A stretch of 64,000 nucleotides of DNA from Protopterus annectens (lineage: Eukaryota > Chordata > Ceratodontiformes > Protopteridae). The notes beneath the pieces are model-generated. The model was given only the letters and a program-made list of their open reading frames with translations, searched no databases and had not been told where the DNA came from. Positions 33,940 through 47,400 of the stretch are shown piece after piece. Position 1 is the stretch's first letter. Every line of letters starts with the position of its first letter. The DNA lies in assembly GCF_019279795.1 (NCBI RefSeq), contig NC_056750.1, positions 829,674,519-829,738,518 on the forward strand, given 5' to 3'. The position numbers were made by a program, and so were the translations under genes.

Positions 33940-35006
33940 GTTATGGGAGGTGAATTCCTACATGTTGTAGTTATCATTCCACAGTTATCTGCTGTTAAAT
34001 ACAGCACTTACATCTACTAGTATGTGTATGGATTTAGAGAACTGCATTTTTATAACAGAGTCCCAGTTAACATCCTTTGTTCCATTAATGTTTTATCAAG
34101 TGTGTTCTTAAATATTGTAGCTATAACTACAGGGTTATCTGCTATTAGATACCTCAATTATGTCTTTATGTGAGTGCCTTTATAGTGATGTATTTGTGTA
34201 CTAGAGTACTAATTGCAGTACTATTTTTGTATGAATCTCTTAGCTGGCTGCACAGTGCTGCGAGATGCACCACACAGTTTAAACATGCTTTATGGGGGTA
34301 CTACAACATTGCTATGTTTTGCTTAAAACACCTGCTTTGATTAGCAGCTGTGTGTCTTGGTGGGAATAATTCATTGTTCTGGAGGTGTGAGGGTTGTGGG
34401 TTTAAAATAAGATGCAGGTGTACATTTCGAATGTGATTAATATTGTTACAAAAGCATATATCAGTACAGCACTATTTAGTGTCACTCAAAAAATGTTTAA
34501 AGAAAAGAAAAATGGGGAGATAGGACAGTGGACAAAAGGGGTGCAAGCGGGGGGGGGCATAGTGAAAGGCAGGTGGGGATGTGCACGATGGTAGATATCC
34601 GTTTCTTCATCAGCAACTGTGCATTTTAACAGATCTTTTAGATGAATTTAGACTGTCACCCCCAGAGAGGGGTGATGACAACTCTAACTGCATTGTCAAG
34701 CCATTTGGACCAAATTACATGTGTCCAGTGGACACGTGTGTGAAATGGAGAGCTATGTATAGGACAATATTTTTTTATTTTATTTGGGACAGGTATCCAC
34801 TTTTTTAAGGTGAGAGTGCAATGTTGGGGAAGGGACATAGGTACATGTTGGGGAGGTAAGTTGGGAAGGTGAGGAAGGTTTTGCAGATGGAGAAGACAAA
34901 CAGCAGACAGGATTATTGTGTGACTCAAGTGGGGGGTGAACACCTTGGATGGGGAGATTGTTGTGCAATTCCAGTCTCAGGAGCATCCACAAGTTAGCAG
35001 TGCAAC
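33940..35006. other. No gene recognised
   Basis: No family recognised. Confidence 0.45.
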
Positions 35007-37168
35007 TCAAGTCCTCAAACATGGGACTGTCAGCAATGCTTCTTCACTGCCCTTGTGATGACAGTGGTGGAGGCTGACATACAGGGTCAGCCTGACCCAC
35101 CATGGTGGCAAGCATGCTTTCCATCTGGTGCTGGCAAGCGCTGACAGTCTGTTGGAGCAACATGCATACCATATCTGGTATTTCATCATGGGTGACAAAA
35201 CTATCCCCTCTACCACCAGTCCCAGAGAGGGTCCCAGCCTCAGACCATGTGGCAGAACTACCTGATGCCACAGGTAGTGTAGGGACAGCAGAGGGGATAC
35301 CACCAGGCTGTGGCCCAGACATGTTAAGCCCCAGTGCCATGGTCGGGGGAGCCAAGGTAGGTGTATTGCCTGGGACTGGCCTACTTTGTTGTGCTGTAGT
35401 AAATTAAATGCAAACTTAAAGTAAGATAAGTAATAACAAACAAATGTTAAGTGTTAACATAATGGAAGATAATATTGATTAATCAAAATATATATTAAGG
35501 TATATTTTGTGGAATACAAAAATAAATAACATAACAGTAAGTAGGTTAACAGCAAACCAGTATGAAATAACCCATAAGGCCAACTTAGCAGTTAGTTTAA
35601 CAGAATATATTAATATCAAATCATAATAATAAATAACATTAATAAATTAAAAAAGATAAGGGGTGGGGAGAGAGAGTAAAACATACCATTAGTGAACTCG
35701 CAGATGATATTACTACACAGGCTACTAATACATATTTATATAGGTGTGCAGTGCCAGTTGTGAGTACAGTGACTCTGATTCTTGTATAGGTGATGTTGCA
35801 TGTACAAGCATGGGACAGTATGGGCCAAGCACTAACAAATGCAGGTACACAGCTACAGGAAACTGTTTCACATACTGTGCTCATACATTATTACCAAGGT
35901 GTTCTGTAAATGGATTCGCAAATAAATTGCTTTCCATGTAATCATTTATCTGCTAATCAAGGACCAGACAGATAGGCAGTTGTCATTACATTATGAAAAA
36001 TCATGACAGTTGAGAGGTATGTTTGTGAATATTAAGTAGACTAGACAGCCAGGTATGTCTTAGTTGGTTGGCATGGAAGTAGAACCCTTAAGATATGAAT
36101 CCAGGGGACATGTGCAATTAATTTAACAATTGACGGGAGTCAGATTAGAACAGGCATGCAGTGAATACATCACTACTGCAGTTATTTGAACATATTACTT
36201 ATCAAAGCACAATCCTGCTTTAAACTTCATTGTTATTGTTCCTTAGAATCTGTCACTTACACATATCTGCCCAACTACCTTACCCATATACTTTGTTCCT
36301 GGAGTGGAGGAATAGAGAGCATTATTTTACTCAAACTGGCCAGAAGAGAGCCCTAAACCTTACTGTGGGTAGTGCCCTTCACTTATCAGGAAATTATTTC
36401 TGCATTCTTTATTAATTTCCTTTTTATAGTTGGCTGGAGTCAGATTAGAACACATGCAGTGAATATAGCTGTACTGCAGTTATTTGCACACATTACTTAT
36501 CAAAGCACAATCCTGCTTTGTTATTGTTCCTTAGACTCTGCCACTTATACACATGGATATTTGTCCAGAATGTGAGCCACCTTACCCATATACTTTGTTC
36601 CTGGAGTGGGAGGAATAGAGAACATTATTTGACTCAAACTGGCCAGAAGATAGCCCTGAACCTTACTATGGTTATTGCACTACATTTATCAACAGTTTTC
36701 CCTAACTACCACACTCACACCTCATCCTGGCCAGGCACTCTGCATGACACTGGACATTGTGATCCAGTTCAGCTACAGCTGTTGGAACAGAAGCAAACCA
36801 TTATGCATACCAGTTTTGCATGGATTCAGCTTGTATATTAGTAAAGCAATAGCAAACTTACTTACATATCTGTGGTGTCTGCCAGCCCAAGCATCGTGGA
36901 CCCAGGAGTCCAAAGTTCCCCTCTTCCTCTGCTTCAACTTATCATAGTGGTGATGGCACTGCTCACCAGTGCAGGGAATACCAGTAACATGGGTAAGATA
37001 CCTGGCCAACCAATCCCGAGCTTCAGCTTTACATTCTGAAACCCGGTAATCTCCCTGCAGCAGCTGGGGTTCATAGTTGGTCACCAGAAGTCCCACAAAC
37101 ACTCTCAACTTTTGCACACCCCACCTCTGCACCCAAAAGTGCTCTCCCTCACCAACACCACCAGGCAT
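35007..37168 (-). pseudogene. Second Harbinger-type Myb/SANT-like gene remnant
   Basis: The minus strand at 37168-36880 reads VQKLRVFVGLLVTNYEPQLL, then ECKAEARDWLARYLTHVTGI and GEQCHHHYDKLKQRKRGTL, the tryptophan and basic-helix spacing of the Myb/SANT-like domain that accompanies Harbinger transposases. A Pro/Ser/Gly-rich frame at 35355-35044 (SGPQPGGIPSAVPTLPVASG, MVCMLLQQTVSACQHQMESM) may be a later exon of the same gene. The middle holds a 300-bp duplication and no clear coding. An inverted-repeat-like end (GGCTTTTATTGAATCCTGG) at 38078-38096 could be the transposon edge. The link between the two frames is inferred. Confidence 0.5.
36136..36720. repeat. Diverged ~300-bp tandem duplication
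   Basis: GGAGTCAGATTAGAACA starts at 36136 and 36436. Shared blocks follow in order: ATTACTTATCAAAGCACAAT, TTACCCATATACTTTGTTCC, and CTCAAACTGGCCAGAAGA. Small indels separate the copies. Confidence 0.9.
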
Positions 37169-38160
37169 CTCAGCAGGCTATTATGGACTTTAATGAATGG
37201 TTTAGAGTTCCAGCCTATTGGCCTTAATATAGACTGCATTCCCACCCTTACACATCATACTGTAACATTCAAGAAAGCACCATGTTGCTTACTATTAGAC
37301 AAACCATTTTAACAGAGCTAAGCATCACTCAAACTCATACAACTGTGTTTCAGCAGAGCTTAGCAATGTGCAAAGAAGAACAGCCATTAACCATGTTTAA
37401 GGGGTGCTTAGCATCGCGCAGCTTTTCCAAATGTAACAACTTTGTTTTTTATTAAACTGCACTTTTGGTCACCTCACACATTTTCACTGCATGAAATTTA
37501 AAAAGGTAAGACTACTCAGGATTTAAATTCAGGACTTACTACACTTTAGGCTATGATTCAACCTATTTAGCTACTTAGATAGTGAGAGAGCTACTATACC
37601 TTCACATATACTAAAGTGCCTGTTAGTGTTGTTAAGCACCATGCCACAGTGCGCAAATGACAATTAAAAAAAATGTAAACTAATTATATCTGGTTTCTAT
37701 TTTTAGATGTCTGGCAGGTGTAAGTTGTGTATGTGTAAGCCCAGCTTAGCAATTCTAAGCACCGCTCCGCACAAATGGAAATTAAAAAAAAATAAATAAA
37801 TAAAATAAATAAAAAAAAATAATTCAAACATATTTATACAACAGCAGAGTACATTACAAGGATTCTTATCCTGTGCATAACGTCTGTCCAGGAATTTCCG
37901 GGGCAATCAATAACTACGGGATAACCTCTGCACTACCACTTACATGGATTCAATGTCCACATTACTGTGATCTCCATCGGCAGCGAGCCAAGATTAATAT
38001 GCATGGTGCTCTGCCAAGGGGGAACTGTGGCTGTGTGCACAGGTACATTCTATGTAGATGCTACACAGAGCCTACATGGCTTTTATTGAATCCTGGGGAC
38101 AATCTAGTAAGTGTAGGTACTGCAATGCGTAGCACTGGATCCTGGGATATAATCTAATCA
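37169..38160. other. No gene recognised; A-rich microsatellite and possible transposon end
   Basis: Holds an (AAAT)n-like tract at about 37780-37825, a weak tRNA-like stretch near 37500-37590 (minus), and a Harbinger-like terminus near 38078-38096. Confidence 0.45.
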
Positions 38161-38179
38161 GTATCCATATAATTATTTG

Positions 38180-38523
38180 GGGCGGCCACATTGGTGCAGC
38201 GGTTAGCATTGCCGCCTCACAGCAAGGGGTTCTCTGGTTCGATTCTCAGCTGGGGTACCTTCTGTGCGGAGTCTGCATGTCCTCCCTGTGGTCATGTGGG
38301 TTTTCTCCGGGTGCTCCAGTTTCCTCCCACACCCCAAAGGCATGCAGTAGGTGGATTGGACACTCCAAATTGGCCCTAGGTGTGAGTGTGTGCATGTGTG
38401 TGCCTTTTGGGGAAGGTTGGGCGCCGGGATGGCAACTTGACACTGTAAAACTCCACTGCCAATCATGAACGGACAGATGATCTGCTGTGGTGACCCCTAA
38501 CTGGGAAAAAGCCAGAAGAAGAA
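38180..38523 (+). mobile_element. Full-length SINE with 19-bp target duplication
   Basis: GTATCCATATAATTATTTG occurs at 38161-38179 and 38524-38542, touching both ends. The head carries A-box-like TTGGTGCAGCGGTTAGCA and B-box-like TGGTTCGATTCTC, as in RNA polymerase III promoters of tRNA-derived SINEs. The body has TTTCCTCCCAC and GGATTGGACACTCCAAATTG. The 3' end, GATCTGCTGTGGTGACCCC then a GAA repeat, resembles the C-terminal codons of RTE LINEs (ICCGDP). It is a clean reference copy for the family. Confidence 0.95.
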
Positions 38524-38542
38524 GTATCCATATAATTATTTG

Positions 38543-40520
38543 ATCTCCTTTTTGACAGAGATTTAGGAAGGATAACTTTATAGCTTCTATGTTTATTTAT
38601 TTGGTTTTAATTTTACTTTTCGACTTATTAACTAAGATACTAGACTGATATATAAATGCTGACTTCAGACATTGGCTGTGTGCAAAGTAGAAACACCATG
38701 AACTAGTGGCATTTCTCAGAAAAAAATAATGCAAAAATGATAGTAGATAGAGTCAGGAATATTTCACGGGAACTAAAGAACTACTACAGCCTAAACTCAA
38801 CATTTTCTTTACCTACAGTAAGATCCCCATTATTCCACTTACTAAAAAGCATGAAGCAGTCATTTTACCTCTTCTGTGATATTCCTCTGTTAGTCAGGTT
38901 CTACAGTGCATACATTGATGGTGCTAAAAGAAATCTCATATTTTTTAGCAAATTATCTCCCTTGTTCTCACATCAGTTTATCCATTACATTTGAAAGTCT
39001 CTTGCCAATGAAAAACACAAATAGACTGAATTAGTAGCTCTTCTCATTGTTATTTCATATCTAACATGATCGCATTTCTGTGTTCTTTGATTTATATTTG
39101 CATTTATTCTCACTGCTGGAGCCCTAACCTATTGAGCCTTTTGTAGTGTGAAGATAAGTACTGACAGCAATTTCTGTAATGATCTAAAGTCTGTAATTCA
39201 GGAAATATAATACTATGGTAGACTCATGGAAGGAGGGTGAAAGAAAAACAGGACCTAAGACTTATACAATTACCCTTTTAAAATGATATGTTATATCATT
39301 ATTTTCTTTAAACATCTATAAGAACTTTTCACAGACTACGTAATGCATTTTTAGGGAACAGTTGTAGTACAAGAGTCACTGGAAACCAACACTTTTACTT
39401 AAGGTTCTCCAGCTTAATAGTATGTCTCATTGATTCTATTCTAGGTGAATAGAATTGTAACCTGGCAGGCAAGACTAGGATGAATCAATCTTATCAACTC
39501 TGTCCTCAAAGTGCATTATGGACAGAAAGAAAACAATGCCCCACTACGACATCTAGAGCTAAGGAAATATGAAATGATGGACAGGTACTAATGATGCTGC
39601 TGACAAGTTTGGAATTTGTAGAACTTTATAACAAGACAAAAAGTATTTTTTCAGTTTCTAACCATGATGGCCCTTGAAATACAAATAACAGCACCAAGTA
39701 AACAGGATGGAAATGTTCACATTTGGGAAGCTGAAAACCAGTAAGATGGGGCTTTAGAATCCACACAGACTGAAAATGTGTATAAAGCATGGAGGTTTGA
39801 GTCAGTAATACCAGAAATGGAAGGTGCAGAAATAATTTGTTCATTAGCTGACCACTGACTGACTGAAACACATTCATTATACTTTAAAAGAAATATATTT
39901 CAGGCAATAACAGATTTCATTACAATTTAAGATTATGAATGAGAGTAAGGAATCTTCTTGGAATTAAGGTCCTAAAATGGAAAATTTGTAATCAATGAAA
40001 TAAGTAAGACTTTTTTTAATGATGCATAACCTCAAAATACAATACTGTCTGTGTAACTCTAAAATAAATAATCCAAACCATTTCTCCAAAGATTCTGTTG
40101 CCCAGTTTTCTACCTCTTTTGTTTTTTAACAGGTAAGTCCTGCAGCATACATCGGTGTTATACACACTAAAATAAGCATTACTGATGCAGCTTAATTTTG
40201 CCCTGTGCTTATTGCCACCAACGTTTCAGTTATCTCTCATTGGGAATACACTTAAGAACTAACTTTGATGTTGAGTATAATGTTAGACATAGAACCAATG
40301 CTTTATTTTACAAAAATGGCACAGCGTATGTTTTGATTTTTTTTTAAACTGTGCATCCTAATTAGAAACCCTCTTTTAAGGAATTTTCCCTCCTACAATC
40401 TATTAGGTTGGAATAGCTAAATAGTATTATGTGTCTTTTATGTGTCACATTTTTGTAAATAATGCAGATGATGATCTGTATATAATGCTATTCTTTTCAG
40501 TAGAGGGAAAGAAAAATCCT

Positions 40521-40522
<2 letters not shown>
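38543..40522. other. No gene recognised
   Basis: AT-rich sequence with short chance frames and no visible repeat. Confidence 0.5.

Positions 40523-40610
<88 letters not shown>
40523..40610. repeat. (GT)n microsatellite
   Basis: Uninterrupted GT dinucleotides, followed by a G run. Confidence 0.97.
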
Positions 40611-40611
<1 letters not shown>

Positions 40612-41492
40612 GGGGGGGTTATATGTGCACCCACCATTTTGCCTTAGAGTTTACATCATAGCTATTCTCCCTACACGTTTCAAGTGTTCAAAGACATTTT
40701 CATAACTGTTTTTGAATTAATTTAGAAGAAATAAACTCTTCAACATTAGGGAAGAGCAGCTCAGCTAAAGCCACATATGCTCGTACCCTTTTAAGCTTAA
40801 TTTATTTCTTTATGTAAGCTACATAATTCATTTTATTGTATGATTGCAATTAACATTTTCTTTTTATTTTTCCCATGACAACTTCTTCTTTAGCAGCTAA
40901 ACTAGTAGGATTATAGGGTCACAGTCTCATAAGGCGTTACTACACTAATAGCCCTATAGCCTTTTAAGCCTAGCAATTCATGTCCATATTTTACTGTTTA
41001 TCAATGCCCACAGACTAGAATAACTTTTGTATATTCCTGTGCCTTAGGGCATCTACAAGCTGCCCCTACCTATAACAGACATTGACAACAAGCAGGTGTG
41101 AATTTGTTAGTTCCCATTTATTGGTACAAATTCCATTTAAATAGACTAAGGGTAGAGCCCTGCATCACATGAATAGGGAATAGATTCCAGAGAAGCATGT
41201 TTTGTATATGTCACAGATGAGATTTAGATCCTTTAATTTCAGTAATTTTTGTTCTGCTTGTTTTGTGAAGACCCATTAGGGCTGGAGTGGAAAATACCTT
41301 GTAAGTTATGAATAGATCAACCCTCAGTTATCTGTAGGAGACTGAATACAGGGACAGACTGAGGTGGTCCTCATAGGACATATTATTTACACCGTATATT
41401 CTTTTAGTAAGGAACCTCTTTGGCAACTCCAGCTGTTTCAAATACCCGGTCAGCTAAATCATGAAGGTTGTATTGGGCATGATTATTGGTCT
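40611..41492. other. No gene recognised; left flank of the satellite
   Basis: AT-rich unique sequence up to the first satellite unit. No gene is visible. Confidence 0.5.
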
Positions 41493-44400
41493 GACTCTAG
41501 TGGGACTACAATCTCCTTAGATCTGGATGCTAAGTCCTTACCTGACTCTAGTGGGACTACGATCTCCTTAGATCTGGATGCTATGTCCTTAACTGACTCT
41601 AGTGGGACTATGATCTCCTTAGATCTGGATGCTATGTCCTTACCTGACTCTAGTGGGACTATGATCTCCTTAGATCTGGATGCTATGTCCTTACCTGACT
41701 CTAGTGGGACTACGATCTCCTTAGATCTGGATGCTATGTCCTTACCTGACTCTAGTGGGACTACGATCTCCTTAGATCTGGATGCTATGTCCTTACCTGA
41801 CTCTAGTGGGACTACGATCTCCTTAGATCTGGATGCTATGTCCTTACCTGACTCTAGTGGGACTACGATCTCCTTAGATCTGGATGCTATGTCCTTACCT
41901 GACTCTAGTGGGACTACGATCTCCTTAGATCTGGATGCTATGTCCTTACCTGACTCTAGTGGGACTACGATCTCCTTAGATCTGGATGCTATGTCCTTAC
42001 CTGACTCTAGTGGGACTACGATCTCCTTAGATCTGGATGCTATGTCCTTACCTGACTCTAGTGGGACTACGATCTCCTTAGATCTGGATGCTATGTCCTT
42101 ACCTGACTCTAGTGGGACTACGATCTCCTTAGATCTGGATGCTATGTCCTTACCTGACTCTAGTGGGACTACGATCTCCTTAGATCTGGATGCTATGTCC
42201 TTACCTGACTCTAGTGGGACTACGATCTCCTTAGATCTGGATGCTATGTCCTTACCTGACTCTAGTGGGACTACGATCTCCTTAGATCTGGATGCTATGT
42301 CCTTACCTGACTCTAGTGGGACTACGATCTCCTTAGATCTGGATGCTATGTCCTTACCTGACTCTAGTGGGACTACGATCTCCTTAGATCTGGATGCTAT
42401 GTCCTTACCTGACTCTAGTGGGACTACGATCTCCTTAGATCTGGATGCTATGTCCTTACCTGACTCTAGTGGGACTACGATCTCCTTAGATCTGGATGCT
42501 ATGTCCTTACCTGACTCTAGTGGGACTACGATCTCCTTAGATCTGGATGCTATGTCCTTACCTGACTCTAGTGGGACTACGATCTCCTTAGATCTGGATG
42601 CTATGTCCTTACCTGACTCTAGTGGGACTACGATCTCCTTAGATCTGGATGCTATGTCCTTACCTGACTCTAGTGGGACTACGATCTCCTTAGATCTGGA
42701 TGCTATGTCCTTACCTGACTCTAGTGGGACTACGATCTCCTTAGATCTGGATGCTATGTCCTTACCTGACTCTAGTGGGACTACGATCTCCTTAGATCTG
42801 GATGCCATGTCCTTACCTGACTCTAGTGGGACTACGATCTCCTTAGATCTGGATGCTATGTCCTTACCTGACTCTAGTGGGACTCCGATCTCCTTAGATC
42901 TGGATGCTATGTCCTTACCTGACTCTAGTGGGACTACGATCTCCTTAGATCTGGATGCTATGTCCTTACCTGACTCTAGTGGGACTACGATCTCCTTAGA
43001 TCTGGATGCTATGTCCTTACCTGACTCTAGTGGGACTACGATCTCCTTAGATCTGGATGCTATGTCCTTACCTGACTCTAGTGGGACTACGATCTCCTTA
43101 GATCTGGATGCTATGTCCTTACCTGACTCTAGTGGGACTACGATCTCCTTAGATCTGGATGCTATGTCCTTACCTGACTCTAGTGGGACTACGATCTCCT
43201 TAGATCTGGATGCTATGTCCTTACCTGACTCTAGTGGGACTACGATCTCCTTAGATCTGGATGCTATGTCCTTACCTGACTCTAGTGGGACTACGATCTC
43301 CTTAGATCTGGATGCTATGTCCTTACCTGACTCTAGTGGGACTACGATCTCCTTAGATCTGGATGCTATGTCCTTACCTGACTCTAGTGGGACTACGATC
43401 TCCTTAGATCTGGATGCTATGTCCTTACCTGACTCTAGTGGGACTACGATCTCCTTAGATCTGGATGCTATGTCCTTACCTGACTCTAGTGGGACTACGA
43501 TCTCCTTAGATCTGGATGCTATGTCCTTACCTGACTCTAGTGGGACTACGATCTCCTTAGATCTGGATGCTATGTCCTTACCTGACTCTAGTGGGACTAC
43601 GATCTCCTTAGATCTGGATGCTATGTCCTTACCTGACTCTAGTGGGACTACGATCTCCTTAGATCTGGATGCTATGTCCTTACCTGACTCTAGTGGGACT
43701 ACGATCTCCTTAGATCTGGATGCTATGTCCTTACCTGACTCTAGTGGGACTACGATCTCCTTAGATCTGGATGCCATGTCCTTACCTGACTCTAGTGGGA
43801 CCACGATCTCCTTAGATCTGGATGCTATGTCCTTACCTGACTCTAGTGGGACTACGATCTCCTTAGATCTGGATGCTATGTCCTTACCTGACTCTAGTGG
43901 GACTACGATCTCCTTAGATCTGGATGCTATGTCCTTACCTGACTCTAGTGGGACTACGATCTCCTTAGATCTGGATGCCATGTCCTTACCTGACTCTAGT
44001 GGGACTACGATCTCCTTAGATCTGGATGCTATGTCCTTACCTGACTCTAGTGGGACTACGATCTCCTTAGATCTGGATGCTATGTCCTTACCTGACTCTA
44101 GTGGGACTACGATCTCCTTAGATCTGGATGCTATGTCCTTACCTGACTCTAGTGGGACTACGATCTCCTTAGATCTGGATGCTATGTCCTTACCTGACTC
44201 TAGTGGGACTACGATCTCCTTAGATCTGGATGCTATGTCCTTACCTGACTCTAGTGGGACTACGATCTCCTTAGATCTGGATGCTATGTCCTTACCTGAC
44301 TCTAGTGGGACTACGATCTCCTTAGATCTGGATGCTATGTCCTTACCTGACTCTAGTGGGACTACGATCTCCTTAGATCTGGATGCTATGTCCTTACCTG

Positions 44401-47400
44401 ACTCTAGTGGGACTACGATCTCCTTAGATCTGGATGCTATGTCCTTACCTGACTCTAGTGGGACTACGATCTCCTTAGATCTGGATGCTATGTCCTTACC
44501 TGACTCTAGTGGGACTACGATCTCCTTAGATCTGGATGCTATGTCCTTACCTGACTCTAGTGGGACTACGATCTCCTTAGATCTGGATGCTATGTCCTTA
44601 CCTGACTCTAGTGGGACTACGATCTCCTTAGATCTGGATGCTATGTCCTTACCTGACTCTAGTGGGACTACGATCTCCTTAGATCTGGATGCTATGTCCT
44701 TACCTGACTCTAGTGGGACTACGATCTCCTTAGATCTGGATGCTATGTCCTTACCTGACTCTAGTGGGACTACGATCTCCTTAGATCTGGATGCTATGTC
44801 CTTACCTGACTCTAGTGGGACTACGATCTCCTTAGATCTGGATGCTATGTCCTTACCTGACTCTAGTGGGACTACGATCTCCTTAGATCTGGATGCTATG
44901 TCCTTACCTGACTCTAGTGGGACTACGATCTCCTTAGATCTGGATGCTATGTCCTTACCTGACTCTAGTGGGACTACGATCTCCTTAGATCTGGATGCTA
45001 TGTCCTTACCTGACTCTAGTGGGACTACGATCTCCTTAGATCTGGATGCTATGTCCTTACCTGACTCTAGTGGGACTACGATCTCCTTAGATCTGGATGC
45101 TATGTCCTTACCTGACTCTAGTGGGACTACGATCTCCTTAGATCTGGATGCTATGTCCTTACCTGACTCTAGTGGGACTACGATCTCCTTAGATCTGGAT
45201 GCTATGTCCTTACCTGACTCTAGTGGGACTACGATCTCCTTAGATCTGGATGCTATGTCCTTACCTGACTCTAGTGGGACTACGATCTCCTTAGATCTGG
45301 ATGCTATGTCCTTACCTGACTCTAGTGGGACTACGATCTCCTTAGATCTGGATGCTATGTCCTTACCTGACTCTAGTGGGACTACGATCTCCTTAGATCT
45401 GGATGCTATGTCCTTACCTGACTCTAGTGGGACTACGATCTCCTTAGATCTGGATGCTATGTCCTTACCTGACTCTAGTGGGACTACGATCTCCTTAGAT
45501 CTGGATGCTATGTCCTTACCTGACTCTAGTGGGACTACGATCTCCTTAGATCTGGATGCCATGTCCTTACCTGACTCTAGTGGGACTACGATCTCCTTAG
45601 ATCTGGATGCCATGTCCTTACCTGACTCTAGTGGGACTACGATCTCCTTAGATCTGGATGCTATGTCCTTACCTGACTCTAGTGGGACTACGATCTCCTT
45701 AGATCTGGATGCTATGTCCTTACCTGACTCTAGTGGGACTACGATCTCCTTAGATCTGGATGCTATGTCCTTACCTGACTCTAGTGGGACTACGATCTCC
45801 TTAGATCTGGATGCTATGTCCTTACCTGACTCTAGTGGGACTACGATCTCCTTAGATCTGGATGCTATGTCCTTACCTGACTCTAGTGGGACTACGATCT
45901 CCTTAGATCTGGATGCTATGTCCTTACCTGACTCTAGTGGGACTACGATCTCCTTAGATCTGGATGCTATGTCCTTACCTGACTCTAGTGGGACTACGAT
46001 CTCCTTAGATCTGGATGCTATGTCCTTACCTGACTCTAGTGGGACTACGATCTCCTTAGATCTGGATGCTATGTCCTTACCTGACTCTAGTGGGACTACG
46101 ATCTCCTTAGATCTGGATGCTATGTCCTTACCTGACTCTAGTGGGACTACGATCTCCTTAGATCTGGATGCTATGTCCTTACCTGACTCTAGTGGGACTA
46201 CGATCTCCTTAGATCTGGATGCTATGTCCTTACCTGACTCTAGTGGGACTACGATCTCCTTAGATCTGGATGCTATGTCCTTACCTGACTCTAGTGGGAC
46301 TACGATCTCCTTAGATCTGGATGCTATGTCCTTACCTGACTCTAGTGGGACTACGATCTCCTTAGATCTGGATGCTATGTCCTTACCTGACTCTAGTGGG
46401 ACTACGATCTCCTTAGATCTGGATGCTATGTCCTTACCTGACTCTAGTGGGACTACGATCTCCTTAGATCTGGATGCTATGTCCTTACCTGACTCTAGTG
46501 GGACTACGATCTCCTTAGATCTGGATGCTATGTCCTTACCTGACTCTAGTGGGACTACGATCTCCTTAGATCTGGATGCTATGTCCTTACCTGACTCTAG
46601 TGGGACTACGATCTCCTTAGATCTGGATGCTATGTCCTTACCTGACTCTAGTGGGACTACGATCTCCTTAGATCTGGATGCTATGTCCTTACCTGACTCT
46701 AGTGGGACTACGATCTCCTTAGATCTGGATGCTATGTCCTTACCTGACTCTAGTGGGACTACGATCTCCTTAGATCTGGATGCTATGTCCTTACCTGACT
46801 CTAGTGGGACTCAGATCTCCTTAGATCTGGATGCTATGTCCTTACCTGACTCTAGTGGGACTACGATCTCCTTAGATCTGGATGCTATGTCCTTACCTGA
46901 CTCTAGTGGGACTACGATCTCCTTAGATCTGGATGCTATGTCCTTACCTGACTCTAGTGGGACTACGATCTCCTTAGATCTGGATGCTATGTCCTTACCT
47001 GACTCTAGTGGGACTACGATCTCCTTAGATCTGGATGCTATGTCCTTACCTGACTCTAGTGGGACTACGATCTCCTTAGATCTGGATGCTATGTCCTTAC
47101 CTGACTCTAGTGGGACTACGATCTCCTTAGATCTGGATGCTATGTCCTTACCTGACTCTAGTGGGACTACGATCTCCTTAGATCTGGATGCTATGTCCTT
47201 ACCTGACTCTAGTGGGACTACGATCTCCTTAGATCTGGATGCTATGTCCTTACCTGACTCTAGTGGGACTACGATCTCCTTAGATCTGGATGCTATGTCC
47301 TTACCTGACTCTAGTGGGACTACGATCTCCTTAGATCTGGATGCTATGTCCTTACCTGACTCTAGTGGGACTACGATCTCCTTAGATCTGGATGCTATGT

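Noticed and set aside
37499..37590. tRNA-like stretch on the minus strand
   Set aside because: The A and B boxes are poor and there is no cloverleaf pairing that I can see.
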